Shown: piece by piece, positions 53,415-63,300 of the stretch
Numbering within the stretch: the first letter of the stretch is position 1
Layout: each line of letters starts with the position of its first letter
Assembly: GCA_035535995.1 (NCBI GenBank)
Contig: DATLOZ010000005.1
Coordinates: 62,001 to 126,000, forward strand
From: JANYCO01 sp035535995
GTDB lineage: Bacteria; Bacteroidota; Bacteroidia; Cytophagales; Cytophagaceae
DNA: 64,000 bases
Reading direction: 5' to 3'
Notes under the pieces: generated by a model
What the model was told of the DNA's origin: nothing
The model's input: only the letters and a program-made list of their open reading frames with translations
Databases searched by the model: none
Program-made: the position numbers and the translations under genes

Positions 53415-56240
53415 ATGATAATCCGGTTAACAATTTATTTCTCTATTGGGCTGCTCAGTTTTATAAATAAAGTATACAGTCATAATCTGTCTGCTCCCTC
53501 TGCATTCATCGAAAACAAAGGTCAAATTACAGACCAACAACATCAAGGCTGTCCGCATGTTAAATTTTTGTACAACAATTATAATGGTTTCAAATTAATA
53601 CTCGGCCAAAATAATTTCAGCTATGAGTGTTATCATATTGAAAAAGATTCTGTTCCTATCATGAAAGCAAAAAAGGAAGATAGAATAAATTATACATCAA
53701 AAAATCACCGGATAGATATTAGATTAATTGGCGCTAACCTCTCTCCTACAATCATAAAAGAAAATCCTTTGCCCGGATACGACAATTACTATACTGCAAG
53801 CGCTCCTGCGGAAGGTATTCTTAATGTTAAGCAATATAAAAAAATTACCTACCAGGAAATATATCCGCATATAAATCTGATTTTTTACCTACTGGAGAAT
53901 AAACCTAAATATGAATTTGTATTACATCCTGGTGCTGTTCTTTCTGATATACGTCTCCAGTTTAGCGGCGCTCTGAGTATTCGGAAAAATGAAATTGAAA
54001 ATATTGAGATCATGACTTCACTTGGAAAATTAGAAGAAGCCATCCCGGTAAGTTATATCATGGCAGGAAACACTGCTCAAAATAAGACAAATGTGGAATA
54101 TTCACTGAATGGAAATATTGTTTCGTTTCGATGTGCAGACTGGAACACCCAAAAAACACTGATCATAGATCCTGTGCCAGTGCTGGATTGGGGTACGTAC
54201 TACGGGCCATCCTATGGACAAGGGATTACGGTAGATCAGGAAAATAATGTCATTGTAGGCGGTATGACTCTCATGGATAATTCTATTATAGTTTCAACAG
54301 GCGCGCACCAGAGTATATATGGAGGAGGCTTTAGCGATTGTTATATCGCAAAATTTACAAACGATGGTGTACGACTCTGGGGAACTTATTATGGAGGCGA
54401 AGGAGATGATAGGATCTACAATGGTGTAGAAGTAGATAGTTACGATAATGTAATAGTTTCAGGTTGTACAAGTAGCACAGTTAATATTGCTACACCAGGC
54501 GCTTATCAAACTACACTGAATGGACCTAGTGATCATTTTATAGCAAAATTCACAAAAGACGGTGTACGACTCTGGGCAACTTATTGCGGTGGGAATGGTT
54601 ACGAAGAATATTTTAGCGATGCGGCCATTGATCCTTATGATAATATTATTTTGTTCGGATCTACTTTCAGCAATTCAGGCATCGTTACTCCGGGAGCTTA
54701 TCAGTCATACTTATCCGGGAGCAGGAATTGTTATCTTACTAAATTTACAACAAATGGAAATATTCTTTGGGCTACTTATTATGGAGGAGATCAATATGAC
54801 ATTAGTATTGCTGTAACTACCGATAAACAAAGTAATATTATTTTTACAGGAGAAACTAGCAGCACTATCAATATTGCAAGTCCAGGAGCACACCAGACTA
54901 CTACCAGCAATGACCCTGGTGAGGGAGACGCTTTTCTTGTAAAAATGACTCCGGCAGGTACAAGAGTATGGGGAACCTATTATGGAGGATACGAATCGGA
55001 TTTTGGGACAGAATTAGCCATTGATAGTAAAGATAATATTATCCTGACAGGACAAACTCTGAGTATAGAAAATATAAGTACCCCGGGAGCTTACCAGTTA
55101 ACTAAAGAAGGAACAACAGGACCTGGGGGATCGTGGGATTCCTTTCTTACAAAATTTGATCCTTCAGGAAATGTACTCTGGGGGACTTATTTCGGAGGAG
55201 TCAACAATGATTTCTCTTACGATGTAACTATTGATACAGATGACAATATTTATATTACGGGAGAAACAGATTCATACAATAATATCGCCACATCAGGAGC
55301 GTACAAAGGAGCACTGAGTGGCCCAGAAGCAGATGTATTTCTGGCAAAGTTTGATTCTCTGGGATCTAAAAAATGGGGCACTTATTATGGCGGAAGCTCT
55401 TATGATGTTGGGTGGCATATGGCTACAGATTATGATAACAATATTTTCATAACCGGCTACACACAAAGCACCGATGGGATCAGTACGTCTGGCGCTTATC
55501 AGGAGGTTAGTACTCCAAGTTACCTGAACACTTTTGTCGCAAAATTTTCAGAGCCTTGTACCTTGGCGACTCCTACTGTTTCAATTAATGGCCCTCTGAC
55601 ATTTTGTTCTGGAAATGAAGTAGTGCTTACTACTCTCACTTCTTTTTCACACACTTGGTCTACTTTAGATACATCCAGATCCATTCATGTATCCCAATCG
55701 GGTTCTTATTTTGTGAGTATCGATTCTGCTGATTGTAAAGCTACTTCTAATGCCGTAACGGTTTCTGTTTATGATCCCATTCCAATAGAGTTGGGAGCTG
55801 ATCAAACAATATGCGATGAGAAAGAAATAATAATCGGGAAAGAATTGCCGGATACAAGATTCATATGGTCTACAGAAGATACTACTGCTTTTATAAAAAT
55901 AAACCAATCCGGATTGTATAAAGTAACTGCGAGGTACAAGGATTGTCCCGCCCAACAGGATTCTGTTTCCGTAAAATATATAAATTCAAATTATCGGATC
56001 GCTAATTTAATTACCAATAATGGAGATGGGAAAAACGATGCATTCCTGATTGAGCATAACGGACAGAATATACAGATTTATATCTATAATCGTTGGGGCG
56101 AAACAGTATACGAAAACAGCGATTATAAAAATGACTGGATTCCTGAAGAGCTTACAGATGGAGTTTACTATTACGAAGTAAAGATTGATTCAGATTGTGG
56201 CAATATGCGCAAAGGATGGCTACAGATAGTGAGCAAATAA
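53415..56240 (+). CDS. Large T9SS surface protein with SBBP repeats
   Basis: A 941-residue protein from ATG 53415 with signal peptide ending near 'INKVYSHN'. After an N-terminal domain ('SAFIENKGQITDQQH') come about eight SBBP beta-propeller repeats ('LWGTYYGG', 'DNIILTGQT', 'FLAKFD' and variants) at about 260-710. Two Ig-like or PKD-like segments follow ('CTLATPTVSINGPLTFCSGNEVVLTT'). The end is a type B (CHU_C) T9SS sorting domain with 'NNGDGKNDAFLIEHNGQNIQIYIYNRWG'. It is probably attached to the cell surface. Direct repeats of about 180 bp bracket the gene on both sides, as for a moveable cassette. Confidence 0.82.
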   Translation: MIIRLTIYFSIGLLSFINKVYSHNLSAPSAFIENKGQITDQQHQGCPHVKFLYNNYNGFKLILGQNNFSYECYHIEKDSVPIMKAKKEDRINYTSKNHRIDIRLIGANLSPTIIKENPLPGYDNYYTASAPAEGILNVKQYKKITYQEIYPHINLIFYLLENKPKYEFVLHPGAVLSDIRLQFSGALSIRKNEIENIEIMTSLGKLEEAIPVSYIMAGNTAQNKTNVEYSLNGNIVSFRCADWNTQKTLIIDPVPVLDWGTYYGPSYGQGITVDQENNVIVGGMTLMDNSIIVSTGAHQSIYGGGFSDCYIAKFTNDGVRLWGTYYGGEGDDRIYNGVEVDSYDNVIVSGCTSSTVNIATPGAYQTTLNGPSDHFIAKFTKDGVRLWATYCGGNGYEEYFSDAAIDPYDNIILFGSTFSNSGIVTPGAYQSYLSGSRNCYLTKFTTNGNILWATYYGGDQYDISIAVTTDKQSNIIFTGETSSTINIASPGAHQTTTSNDPGEGDAFLVKMTPAGTRVWGTYYGGYESDFGTELAIDSKDNIILTGQTLSIENISTPGAYQLTKEGTTGPGGSWDSFLTKFDPSGNVLWGTYFGGVNNDFSYDVTIDTDDNIYITGETDSYNNIATSGAYKGALSGPEADVFLAKFDSLGSKKWGTYYGGSSYDVGWHMATDYDNNIFITGYTQSTDGISTSGAYQEVSTPSYLNTFVAKFSEPCTLATPTVSINGPLTFCSGNEVVLTTLTSFSHTWSTLDTSRSIHVSQSGSYFVSIDSADCKATSNAVTVSVYDPIPIELGADQTICDEKEIIIGKELPDTRFIWSTEDTTAFIKINQSGLYKVTARYKDCPAQQDSVSVKYINSNYRIANLITNNGDGKNDAFLIEHNGQNIQIYIYNRWGETVYENSDYKNDWIPEELTDGVYYYEVKIDSDCGNMRKGWLQIVSK

Positions 56241-56243
56241 TCA

Positions 56244-56422
56244 TATCGAGTGTGAGTAATGAGTATTGAGACTCAAAATTCACACTCGATGTTTTTTTAT
56301 ACTCAGACTGATTTTGTCCTCCCTACTCGCGCTCGCACTCCATACTGTCCTGAAGTTCTGATAAACAATAAAGTCTTTCTTAGTAAAAAGTTTTGGTGTT
56401 CTGTGTGCCACAGAACACGGTG
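56244..56422. repeat. About 180 bp direct repeat, copy 2 (downstream of the SBBP gene)
   Basis: The same block order as 53173-53352. It lies 4 bp past the SBBP stop, and partial further copies continue to about 56510 (TAGAGGGCGAGTATAGAGAA). Confidence 0.75.
56398..56416. repeat. 19-bp palindrome, copy 3 of 3
   Basis: GTTCTGTGTGCCACAGAAC, at the end of the direct repeat copy 2. Confidence 0.75.
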
Positions 56423-56520
56423 AAGAATGTTTGTCACCAAGGTCTACGGAATCAGTATAGAGGGCGAGTATAGAGAAGCTCACGCGCGCACTTCATACTG
56501 TTACTGCCGCAATTGCCCTA

Positions 56521-57093
56521 TTAACTTCGTTGTGTTTCGTAGTGAAGAGCAATTACTCCACAAGAAAATGTTTTTGATTCTATAAGTTTTAGTTTAGTCG
56601 TTTCGGTTATGCCTTTAAATAATGGAATTCCTTGTCCGAGTAATACTGGATTAACAAATAACCAAAACTCGTCAATCAGCCCTAGACTTAATAATGAATG
56701 AGAAGCACTTGGGCTTCCAAAAATTAGAATATTTTTTCCGTCCTGTTTTTTTATTTTATTTATGTTGTCTACAAGTTGGTCGCTAATCACTGTGGTGTTG
56801 TCAAGTCCTCTTGCGCTTATAGTCTTTGATAAAACAATTTTTGAAACCTTGTTGTACCAAGCCGAATGTTCTTTGTCGTGTTTGGATGCGTTTGGAGCTT
56901 CACCAGCCGTTGGCCAATAACTTTGCATCATTTCATAAGTTACTCGTCCATACAGTGCGGCATCGGCTTTGTCGGTCATCGTGGCAACGAAATCAAATAT
57001 CTCATTGTCTACTTTTATCCAGTTCATTTCTCTGTTAGGCCCAGCTACAAAACCGTCAAGGGATGTATGCATAAAAAAAATTAAATTTCTCAT
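56521..57093 (-). CDS. Dihydrofolate reductase-like (RibD C-terminal domain) protein
   Basis: A 190-residue protein with the DHFR/RibD_C fold: 'RNLIFFMHTSLDGFVAGPNREMNWI', 'AALYGRVTYEMMQSYWP', 'ILIFGSPSASHSLLSLGLIDEFWLFVNPVLLGQGIPLF'. Members of this broad group reduce pterins or related compounds with NADPH, but many are of unknown role, some acting on antibiotics or nitro compounds. It is not the essential FolA. It lies next to the surface-protein repeats, perhaps as part of an acquired segment. Confidence 0.85.
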   Translation of the reverse strand: MRNLIFFMHTSLDGFVAGPNREMNWIKVDNEIFDFVATMTDKADAALYGRVTYEMMQSYWPTAGEAPNASKHDKEHSAWYNKVSKIVLSKTISARGLDNTTVISDQLVDNINKIKKQDGKNILIFGSPSASHSLLSLGLIDEFWLFVNPVLLGQGIPLFKGITETTKLKLIESKTFSCGVIALHYETQRS

Positions 57094-57282
57094 TTTATTT
57101 TGTTTTAGTGTTTATATTATTTGTTCGCTCGTATTATTCATTACAGGGTTGCTGCTGACTCATAAGTAAACACAAATAAAGAAATTATATATTTATATTC
57201 GAATTTTTTGTCTTATAATAATCTGACCAATGATGGTTTCTTTTCCAGGGCTTTGTTCGGAAAAATACAGAGAAGCCTAAAA

Positions 57283-57324
57283 AAAATCACCCTTGATACT
57301 TCATTGTACCAAGGGTGATTTTTA
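57283..57324 (-). terminator. Terminator of the lectin/CBM9 gene
   Basis: Stem AAAATCACCCTTG/CAAGGGTGATTTT with A/T flanks, just past the stop of the minus-strand gene at 57340. Confidence 0.8.
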
Positions 57325-57339
57325 AATTTAGTTTAGTTA

Positions 57340-59691
57340 TTATTTTTTGATCACTCGGTAGTATTCTAAAAATTCGCCGGAGTTTATTTTCACTATGTAC
57401 GCTCCACCGGCTAGTTCAGGATGAATCGTTAATTCACCATCTTTCACTTCCTGATTCGTTTCATATAACAATCTGCCTACTACATCATATATCGATACAT
57501 TAATTTCTCCTTTGATGTTTGTTACAATCTTTAAGACATCATCAAAAGGATTTGGTGATACACTTACTTGCTGATTAGAAGTAAGCACAACTACTGGCCA
57601 GCTAATAGAGGAGCTACCATTTACATCGATCTGGCGAAGGTGATAATAAGAGATCCCATCCAACGGATCAAGATCTGTAAATGTATAGTTCGTAATTGAG
57701 CTTGTGTTGCCAATGCCTATCACCTCTCCTACCGCGACCCAATTGATGCCATCGCTTGAGCGTTCGATAATAAATTTATTATTGTTTTTTTCAGAAGCAG
57801 TGGCCCAGTTTAAAACTACTGTTCCGTTTTTCTTTGTTGCGGTAAAGCTTAGTAATTCTACAGGAAGAGGATCACAACCCGAGAAAGTTAACGTTCCCAT
57901 CAAAGAAGGGTTAGCAAAGTCCTGAAACGTTCCATCGTTCCAATCTACTATATTAGTTCGTTGAGCGCCGTCTGCATCGTCTACAGATACGTCAAAACCT
58001 AATGATCCTCCCGGAGGTGGAGTGTAAGCACTTCCATTTAAAGTTGACCAAGGCATTTTAATTTCCATATAATATCCTTGCCCTACGGCCTTTTCAATTA
58101 CACCATAAGATACGCCTGTTGTAGCGTGACCATTACCTTCCTGAAACGAAGATCCGCTACGGCTAAAAAGATAATGTTGATCACTGGCTCCGTAGCTAGT
58201 TGTTCCAGCATCTTTTCCAACATCGATAAAGAGCTCTACGGCATCGTTTTGCCAAATGGTTGGATCGTTCACGTCAGAGACATCATCAGTAACATTTACA
58301 AGTACATACAAATTAGTATTATCATACATAATTGTATATGTAGCTCCAAGGTTGGCATCGTTGACAGGACTACCTGTCTGACGGTGGTTCATCGCCGTTG
58401 CTGTATAACTACTCCATATCGCGTCTACAGATCCTCCAATAGTGGGAGCTGTAGATGTCACTCCCATTGAGGTGGAAGAACTTCCGACATTAACAGTGCT
58501 TCCACTTGAGGTAGTGGTTCCACCACCAGAGTAATATGCTTTGGCTGTATACGTATGGCTTCCTGAGCTAGGGTTAATAGTTAAATTGTAAGGAGCTGAA
58601 GTAACTGTTCCCAATAAGGTAGCGCCTTCATAAAATTCCACCTTTGTTACTGTATTTCCTGTTGGAGGATTCACAGTTGCAGCTAATTGATAGCTTCCGC
58701 CACAACCCAATGAGCTTGCCGACAGTGATACACTTGCCGGGCAAAGTGTAGTACCTGGAGGTAAATTTGCAGTGATCCCTACTGTATTGTCTGGACTTAC
58801 TGTTGCCGGGTTGCTGGCATTTTGTTTACCGGAAGACCACATTACTGCAAGGTTTGCAGCATCAAATACGTTGTTATTAGTATAGCCTGGACCAGAAGAT
58901 TGACCAGATGGAGGTGAAGGATCAAAGTAAGTTTCAAGACTATAAGTATTACCCAAGGCATATGTTAATTTTGTAACACCGTCAATTTTTACAGTTATGG
59001 TACCGTTATAGCTTCCATAGGTACCGCTTGTTGTATAGCTGATACATACATCATGTTCTAAACCATCTTCAAGGTTTCCTGGATTTGTACTGGTGAGTAC
59101 CCAGGCACCGTCATTGGCTTTTCCATCCATATGAAGAGATAATTCATCTTGATTGCCCGTGGAGGGAGTAACTGTTCCTCCGTAGTTTGCATCATAACCG
59201 CCTGTACCCGCACTGCTATAGGTATCAAATTCTATTGTAAGCATTCTGGCACAAGGTGTAGCATTGTATCCAAGACCACCACCACATGATCCCAGCTTTA
59301 AAGTACCTGCATCACATCCAGGATAATTCGGATCATAGATTGACCAGGCCATACCGTCTCCCTGGTTGTCGCTTCCAATATTATCGGTTCCTGGACAACC
59401 AAAAAACGTTTTGTAACATTTGGTCCAGCTTGTACCAGTAGTAATTTCATTGGTTCTCTGTACTGAGGCGCCTTCGCAAGTAGTACCTGAATTCGATAAT
59501 AATTGCACAACTCCGTTGGGATAAACAACTTGCCCTGCAGAACCTGAACTCACCCAGCCAGCAGTCCATGGACCACCAGGTGCGAAAGAAGTCTGTGCTT
59601 GAAGACTTGTCGTTATTAGAAGCAGCAGCAGTGGTACTGCATAATTCTTTAATTGTGATAATTTAAATTTAAGTAAGTAGTTGTTTTTCAT
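57340..59691 (-). CDS. T9SS protein with lectin-like, Ig-like and CBM9-like domains
   Basis: A 783-residue protein with signal peptide (LKNYAVPLLLLLITTSLQAQ). Residues about 35-290 form a legume-lectin-like domain ('LTIEFDTYSSAGTGGYDANY', 'GDGMAWSIYD'). An Ig-like domain follows at about 330-410 ('VTKVEFYEGATLLGTVTSAP'). A CBM9-like domain at about 425-610 has 'NDANLGATYTIMYDNTNLYV' and 'DAVELFIDVGKD'. 'CDPLPVELLSFTATKKNGTV' is the linker to a fibronectin-like part and a type A T9SS domain ('VSPNPFDDVLKIVTNIKGEI' to 'YYRVIKK'). It is a likely glycan-binding adhesin or anchor for polysaccharide use. Confidence 0.82.
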   Translation of the reverse strand: MKNNYLLKFKLSQLKNYAVPLLLLLITTSLQAQTSFAPGGPWTAGWVSSGSAGQVVYPNGVVQLLSNSGTTCEGASVQRTNEITTGTSWTKCYKTFFGCPGTDNIGSDNQGDGMAWSIYDPNYPGCDAGTLKLGSCGGGLGYNATPCARMLTIEFDTYSSAGTGGYDANYGGTVTPSTGNQDELSLHMDGKANDGAWVLTSTNPGNLEDGLEHDVCISYTTSGTYGSYNGTITVKIDGVTKLTYALGNTYSLETYFDPSPPSGQSSGPGYTNNNVFDAANLAVMWSSGKQNASNPATVSPDNTVGITANLPPGTTLCPASVSLSASSLGCGGSYQLAATVNPPTGNTVTKVEFYEGATLLGTVTSAPYNLTINPSSGSHTYTAKAYYSGGGTTTSSGSTVNVGSSSTSMGVTSTAPTIGGSVDAIWSSYTATAMNHRQTGSPVNDANLGATYTIMYDNTNLYVLVNVTDDVSDVNDPTIWQNDAVELFIDVGKDAGTTSYGASDQHYLFSRSGSSFQEGNGHATTGVSYGVIEKAVGQGYYMEIKMPWSTLNGSAYTPPPGGSLGFDVSVDDADGAQRTNIVDWNDGTFQDFANPSLMGTLTFSGCDPLPVELLSFTATKKNGTVVLNWATASEKNNNKFIIERSSDGINWVAVGEVIGIGNTSSITNYTFTDLDPLDGISYYHLRQIDVNGSSSISWPVVVLTSNQQVSVSPNPFDDVLKIVTNIKGEINVSIYDVVGRLLYETNQEVKDGELTIHPELAGGAYIVKINSGEFLEYYRVIKK

Positions 59692-60249
59692 ATAATTATT
59701 AAATTCAATATCCTTTCTAATTATTTAACATGAAAAATTCAAAGTCCTATATATTTATTCATATTCAGTGATAAATTAAGGCATGAAATATCTTTCGAAA
59801 TATCATAATTGATGCCTTATTTAGGAATTTGAGTATTATAAAATGTAAATATACATAAAAATAACATACTGAATATTGAAATTGTTAAATTTGAGCATTT
59901 TTTTCGTAACCTTATATTTTTATTTACGTTTAAGTACATTTGAAAAGTTCGAAAATTTAAAAATTAGCCATTTTTTAATATTAGTAGCACTTTTAAATAC
60001 AATTTTTATTTTTTCAAGAAATAAATATTAAAAAGAACGATACACTGTATTTACCTCATTAATTAGATGCTTGTACTCAAAAAGAGAATCGCTTTCTCTA
60101 TTCTTAAAAAAATCGTAATGCTGCTTCTTGCTATTTGATAAGTGAATGAAGGGAAAGCAATTCTGTATAAAAAATATTGAGTGTGAACATAGAGTTTTAT
60201 ACTCAAGTTCACACTCAATTATTACTTAATGAATGTAAAATATCTAAAT
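59692..60249. other. Intergenic region of about 560 bp with a repeat-family hairpin
   Basis: AT-rich DNA between two minus-strand surface-protein genes. A hairpin at 60179-60219 (GAGTGTGAACATAGAG / CTCAAGTTCACACTC) belongs to the same word family as the 53173 and 56244 repeats. No gene seen. Confidence 0.5.
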
Positions 60250-60290
60250 AAAAAAGCGGGTTCGTCTTTCGATAAACCCGCTTAATTTTT
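60250..60290 (-). terminator. Terminator of the giant adhesin gene
   Basis: Stem AAAAAGCGGGTT/AACCCGCTTA between the surface genes, with T-tract on the minus strand side. Confidence 0.8.
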
Positions 60291-60310
60291 ATGTGTTTAC
60301 TAAAACTTAA

Positions 60311-63300
60311 TTAGTCTTTCAGCATTTTCTTCACGAGCGTTTCTCCATCAGTAATTATTTGTACATAATAGATTCCTGATGCAAGTGAAGAGATGTCTAC
60401 ATTTCGGACATTGGCTTCTGAATATGCTCCTTCGTATACAAGTTGGCCAAGAGTATTCAAGACGATTATTTTTGAAGTTAGGCCTGTAGTATTGAACAGT
60501 ATCATAAACGATCCGTTGTTAGGATTTGGAATGATCTGTACATCATTCTCTCCTTCTTTGTTTACTGATTTCACATTACTGTATTGAGAAGCTCCGTCAA
60601 CATCGTACTCTACCAATCTGTAATAAGTGATACCAGAAGAAATAGAAGGATCTATGAAAGAGTACAGTTGTAGTGCACTGCTGTTTCCTTTTGCCTGTAC
60701 TTTTCCAACAGGAGTGAAATTAATTCCATCCGTAGATTTTTCAACGATATAGTAAGAGCTGTTTAGTTCAGTAGCTGTAGACCATGTAACAAGTGCTCCA
60801 TTACCTTGTCTTACTGCGTTGAATTCCACAAGCTCTATCGGAGCAGACGTACAACCGATGATCACTTGCATGGAAGCAGTAACCGGACAAGTGGTAAGCA
60901 ATTTTATTTCAAGGTTATCGATCAGGAAGTCGTTACCGTTTGTACTGGTTGTCGGGCTCGTGTTTTTTAGTGTGATCGTACCTCCACCGGCGGCGTTGGT
61001 AGTGATCGAGTAACTAGCCTGCGCCCAGGTGGTATTGCTTGCTACTGCAGTGCCAAGAGGTGTACCATTCCAATCAGTTTCTATCGGAGTAAACGGAGCG
61101 GAAACACTACCTCTCATGTACCAATATGAAAATGAATAAGTAGTATTTGCCGATAGACCAGATACAACTATATCGAATACTTTTCCAGGAGAAGTACCAC
61201 CATCTGCAATGAAGTATTGGCTTCCTTCTTCAGCCGCACCAGGGTTTGAGAAGTTTGTACACAAGTTAGTGGCAAGATTCGAAACTTTATAGTAAGCACC
61301 ACTTCCGGGAGTAGTAGCGTAAGCTCCGCCAACATAGTTAGTATAACCGCCTGTAGCAGAAAAACCTGCAGGCATACCTCCTTCAAAACCACCATTGGTA
61401 AGCAGGTTGCTTCCGGTAAATGTAACGGTGCTGGAAACAGTATAGGTCGTAGTACTCACAGGAGAAACAGTGATACTTGCTGTTGTCTGTCCTCCAGGAG
61501 ACCATAAGTAGGTAGGATTTGAATTCTGGGCATTAGTAGCAGTAAGTGTTACCGACTGTGATGTACAGAAAGTAATATCTGCATTATCGCCATTAATCTG
61601 CAATGGGCCTAACACCTGCAAGGTTGCAGAGGCCACGGTAGCAGCAGCATCTTTTACGTATACCGTGTAACTGCCGACAGACAAACCTGTAAAGGTATAA
61701 GTACCGGTTGTAGGAGTTACCGGGTTCCAAGGGCCGGTGCTGCTCATACTAAATTGGTAAGGTCCTTTCCCTCCTACACCGTCTACGATCAATGTACCTC
61801 CACCAGTGGAAGGGGTACAATCACTATTCAAATTATTTACACCACCCACTCTTTCTACGCTTAGTGGAATAGGAAGTACAACCCCCATTACAATATATTC
61901 CGGAGTATTTGCAGCAAGTACTCCTATGTTTCCACCGGAGATTTCAGTACCGCTTGCTGTATTACCTCCCATAGAACTGTAAGTACCATTTGCACTACTA
62001 CTTTTCCCCAATCCGGTGAAAGGTGATACGGGCGCAGGTCTTTCAACGTCAGCTCCGCCATTGGTAGGCCATGCCGCGGAAGAAGAAAATGACCAGTATT
62101 CGGTATGGCTCATAGCGGTAAGTGTTGAGTTATCCGGCGATCCCTGTGAATCCTTATTGTATCCCTGTATTGTAACAGTGGTAGCTGTTTGCGTACCAGG
62201 AGGAGTGAGTTTAAAGGGAAGATAAGCACCGCCATTATTGGTACGATCTCCTACTGGAAATTTATAAACGTTTGTAGTTGCCGCCGGAATATTCCATTGT
62301 AATGGACCGTCTACGTATGCTGTAGTGCTATTGCCATTTACGACAGCCGTATTGTTCGTGTTGGTAACATTGAGAAAGTTTGTAGCAGAGGTGGTTACAT
62401 AACCTGAACCTGAAATAGTATTATCGCCAAGAGTGAGAACACCAGTAGCATCAAGTTTCAGAGGACTGTTTAAGTTTAAAACTGTTCCATTGGTCACAGT
62501 TAAATTATTCAGTGTTTCTGTATACCCAGCTTTGGTAGCAACAGTAAAATTAGAAGTACCTCCTCCTGAAAAAACAACTGAAGAAGTAGTATTCACAAAT
62601 AAACCTACACTTGCACCTCCACAACCACCTTCAGCGTTACAACTTTGCGCTCCTGTGTTATCAGTAAAATCGCCTGAAATTGTAGTAGTAGCTTTCGGAA
62701 GGATGAGCCTTGAATTTTTATTTACTACCAGGTTTTTGACGTGCAAACTAGTTAAGTTACTTAAATCAACTTGTCCATTGGTAGCACCACCGCTCACTCC
62801 TATGGTAAAGGTACCTGCCATGGCAAGATCCATTCCACCCGGTACCCAACCGTTACCATTATTGTAACCACCCTGCGAAGTACCGATGTTAGTAATAGAT
62901 ACATCATTAGGATAACCGGGAGTTGTACCAATGGTACCAGAAGCCATTGGCAGCCATAAGTTGGTAAGCGCAGTAGTACCTCCGCTGGCTGTAAATAATT
63001 TAAAGGTATTACCATTTGTGGTATAATTTAATTTGGAAATAGGTCCCCAAATAAAAGCATTACCTGTGCTGGAATATGCGTTACCATCTTTCACATCATA
63101 AGTACCATTTACACGTGTATTGACACCTGCAGTAGTAGGAAAATTCATGGTAGTACCAGTATTTACAGTAACATTATAAAGAATTGGAGCAGCCCCTGTA
63201 AAGTTCATCGTAGCCGGAGGAGAGGTTGTTGTGATAAGTGTACCTCCATCTGCATCTGTATCTCCTAATCCATCTTGAGAGTTGGCAAAGTTCCCACTTA

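Noticed and set aside
56280..56483. Open frame of 67 codons inside direct repeat copy 2
   Set aside because: Its translation comes from the repeat sequence itself and has no domain.
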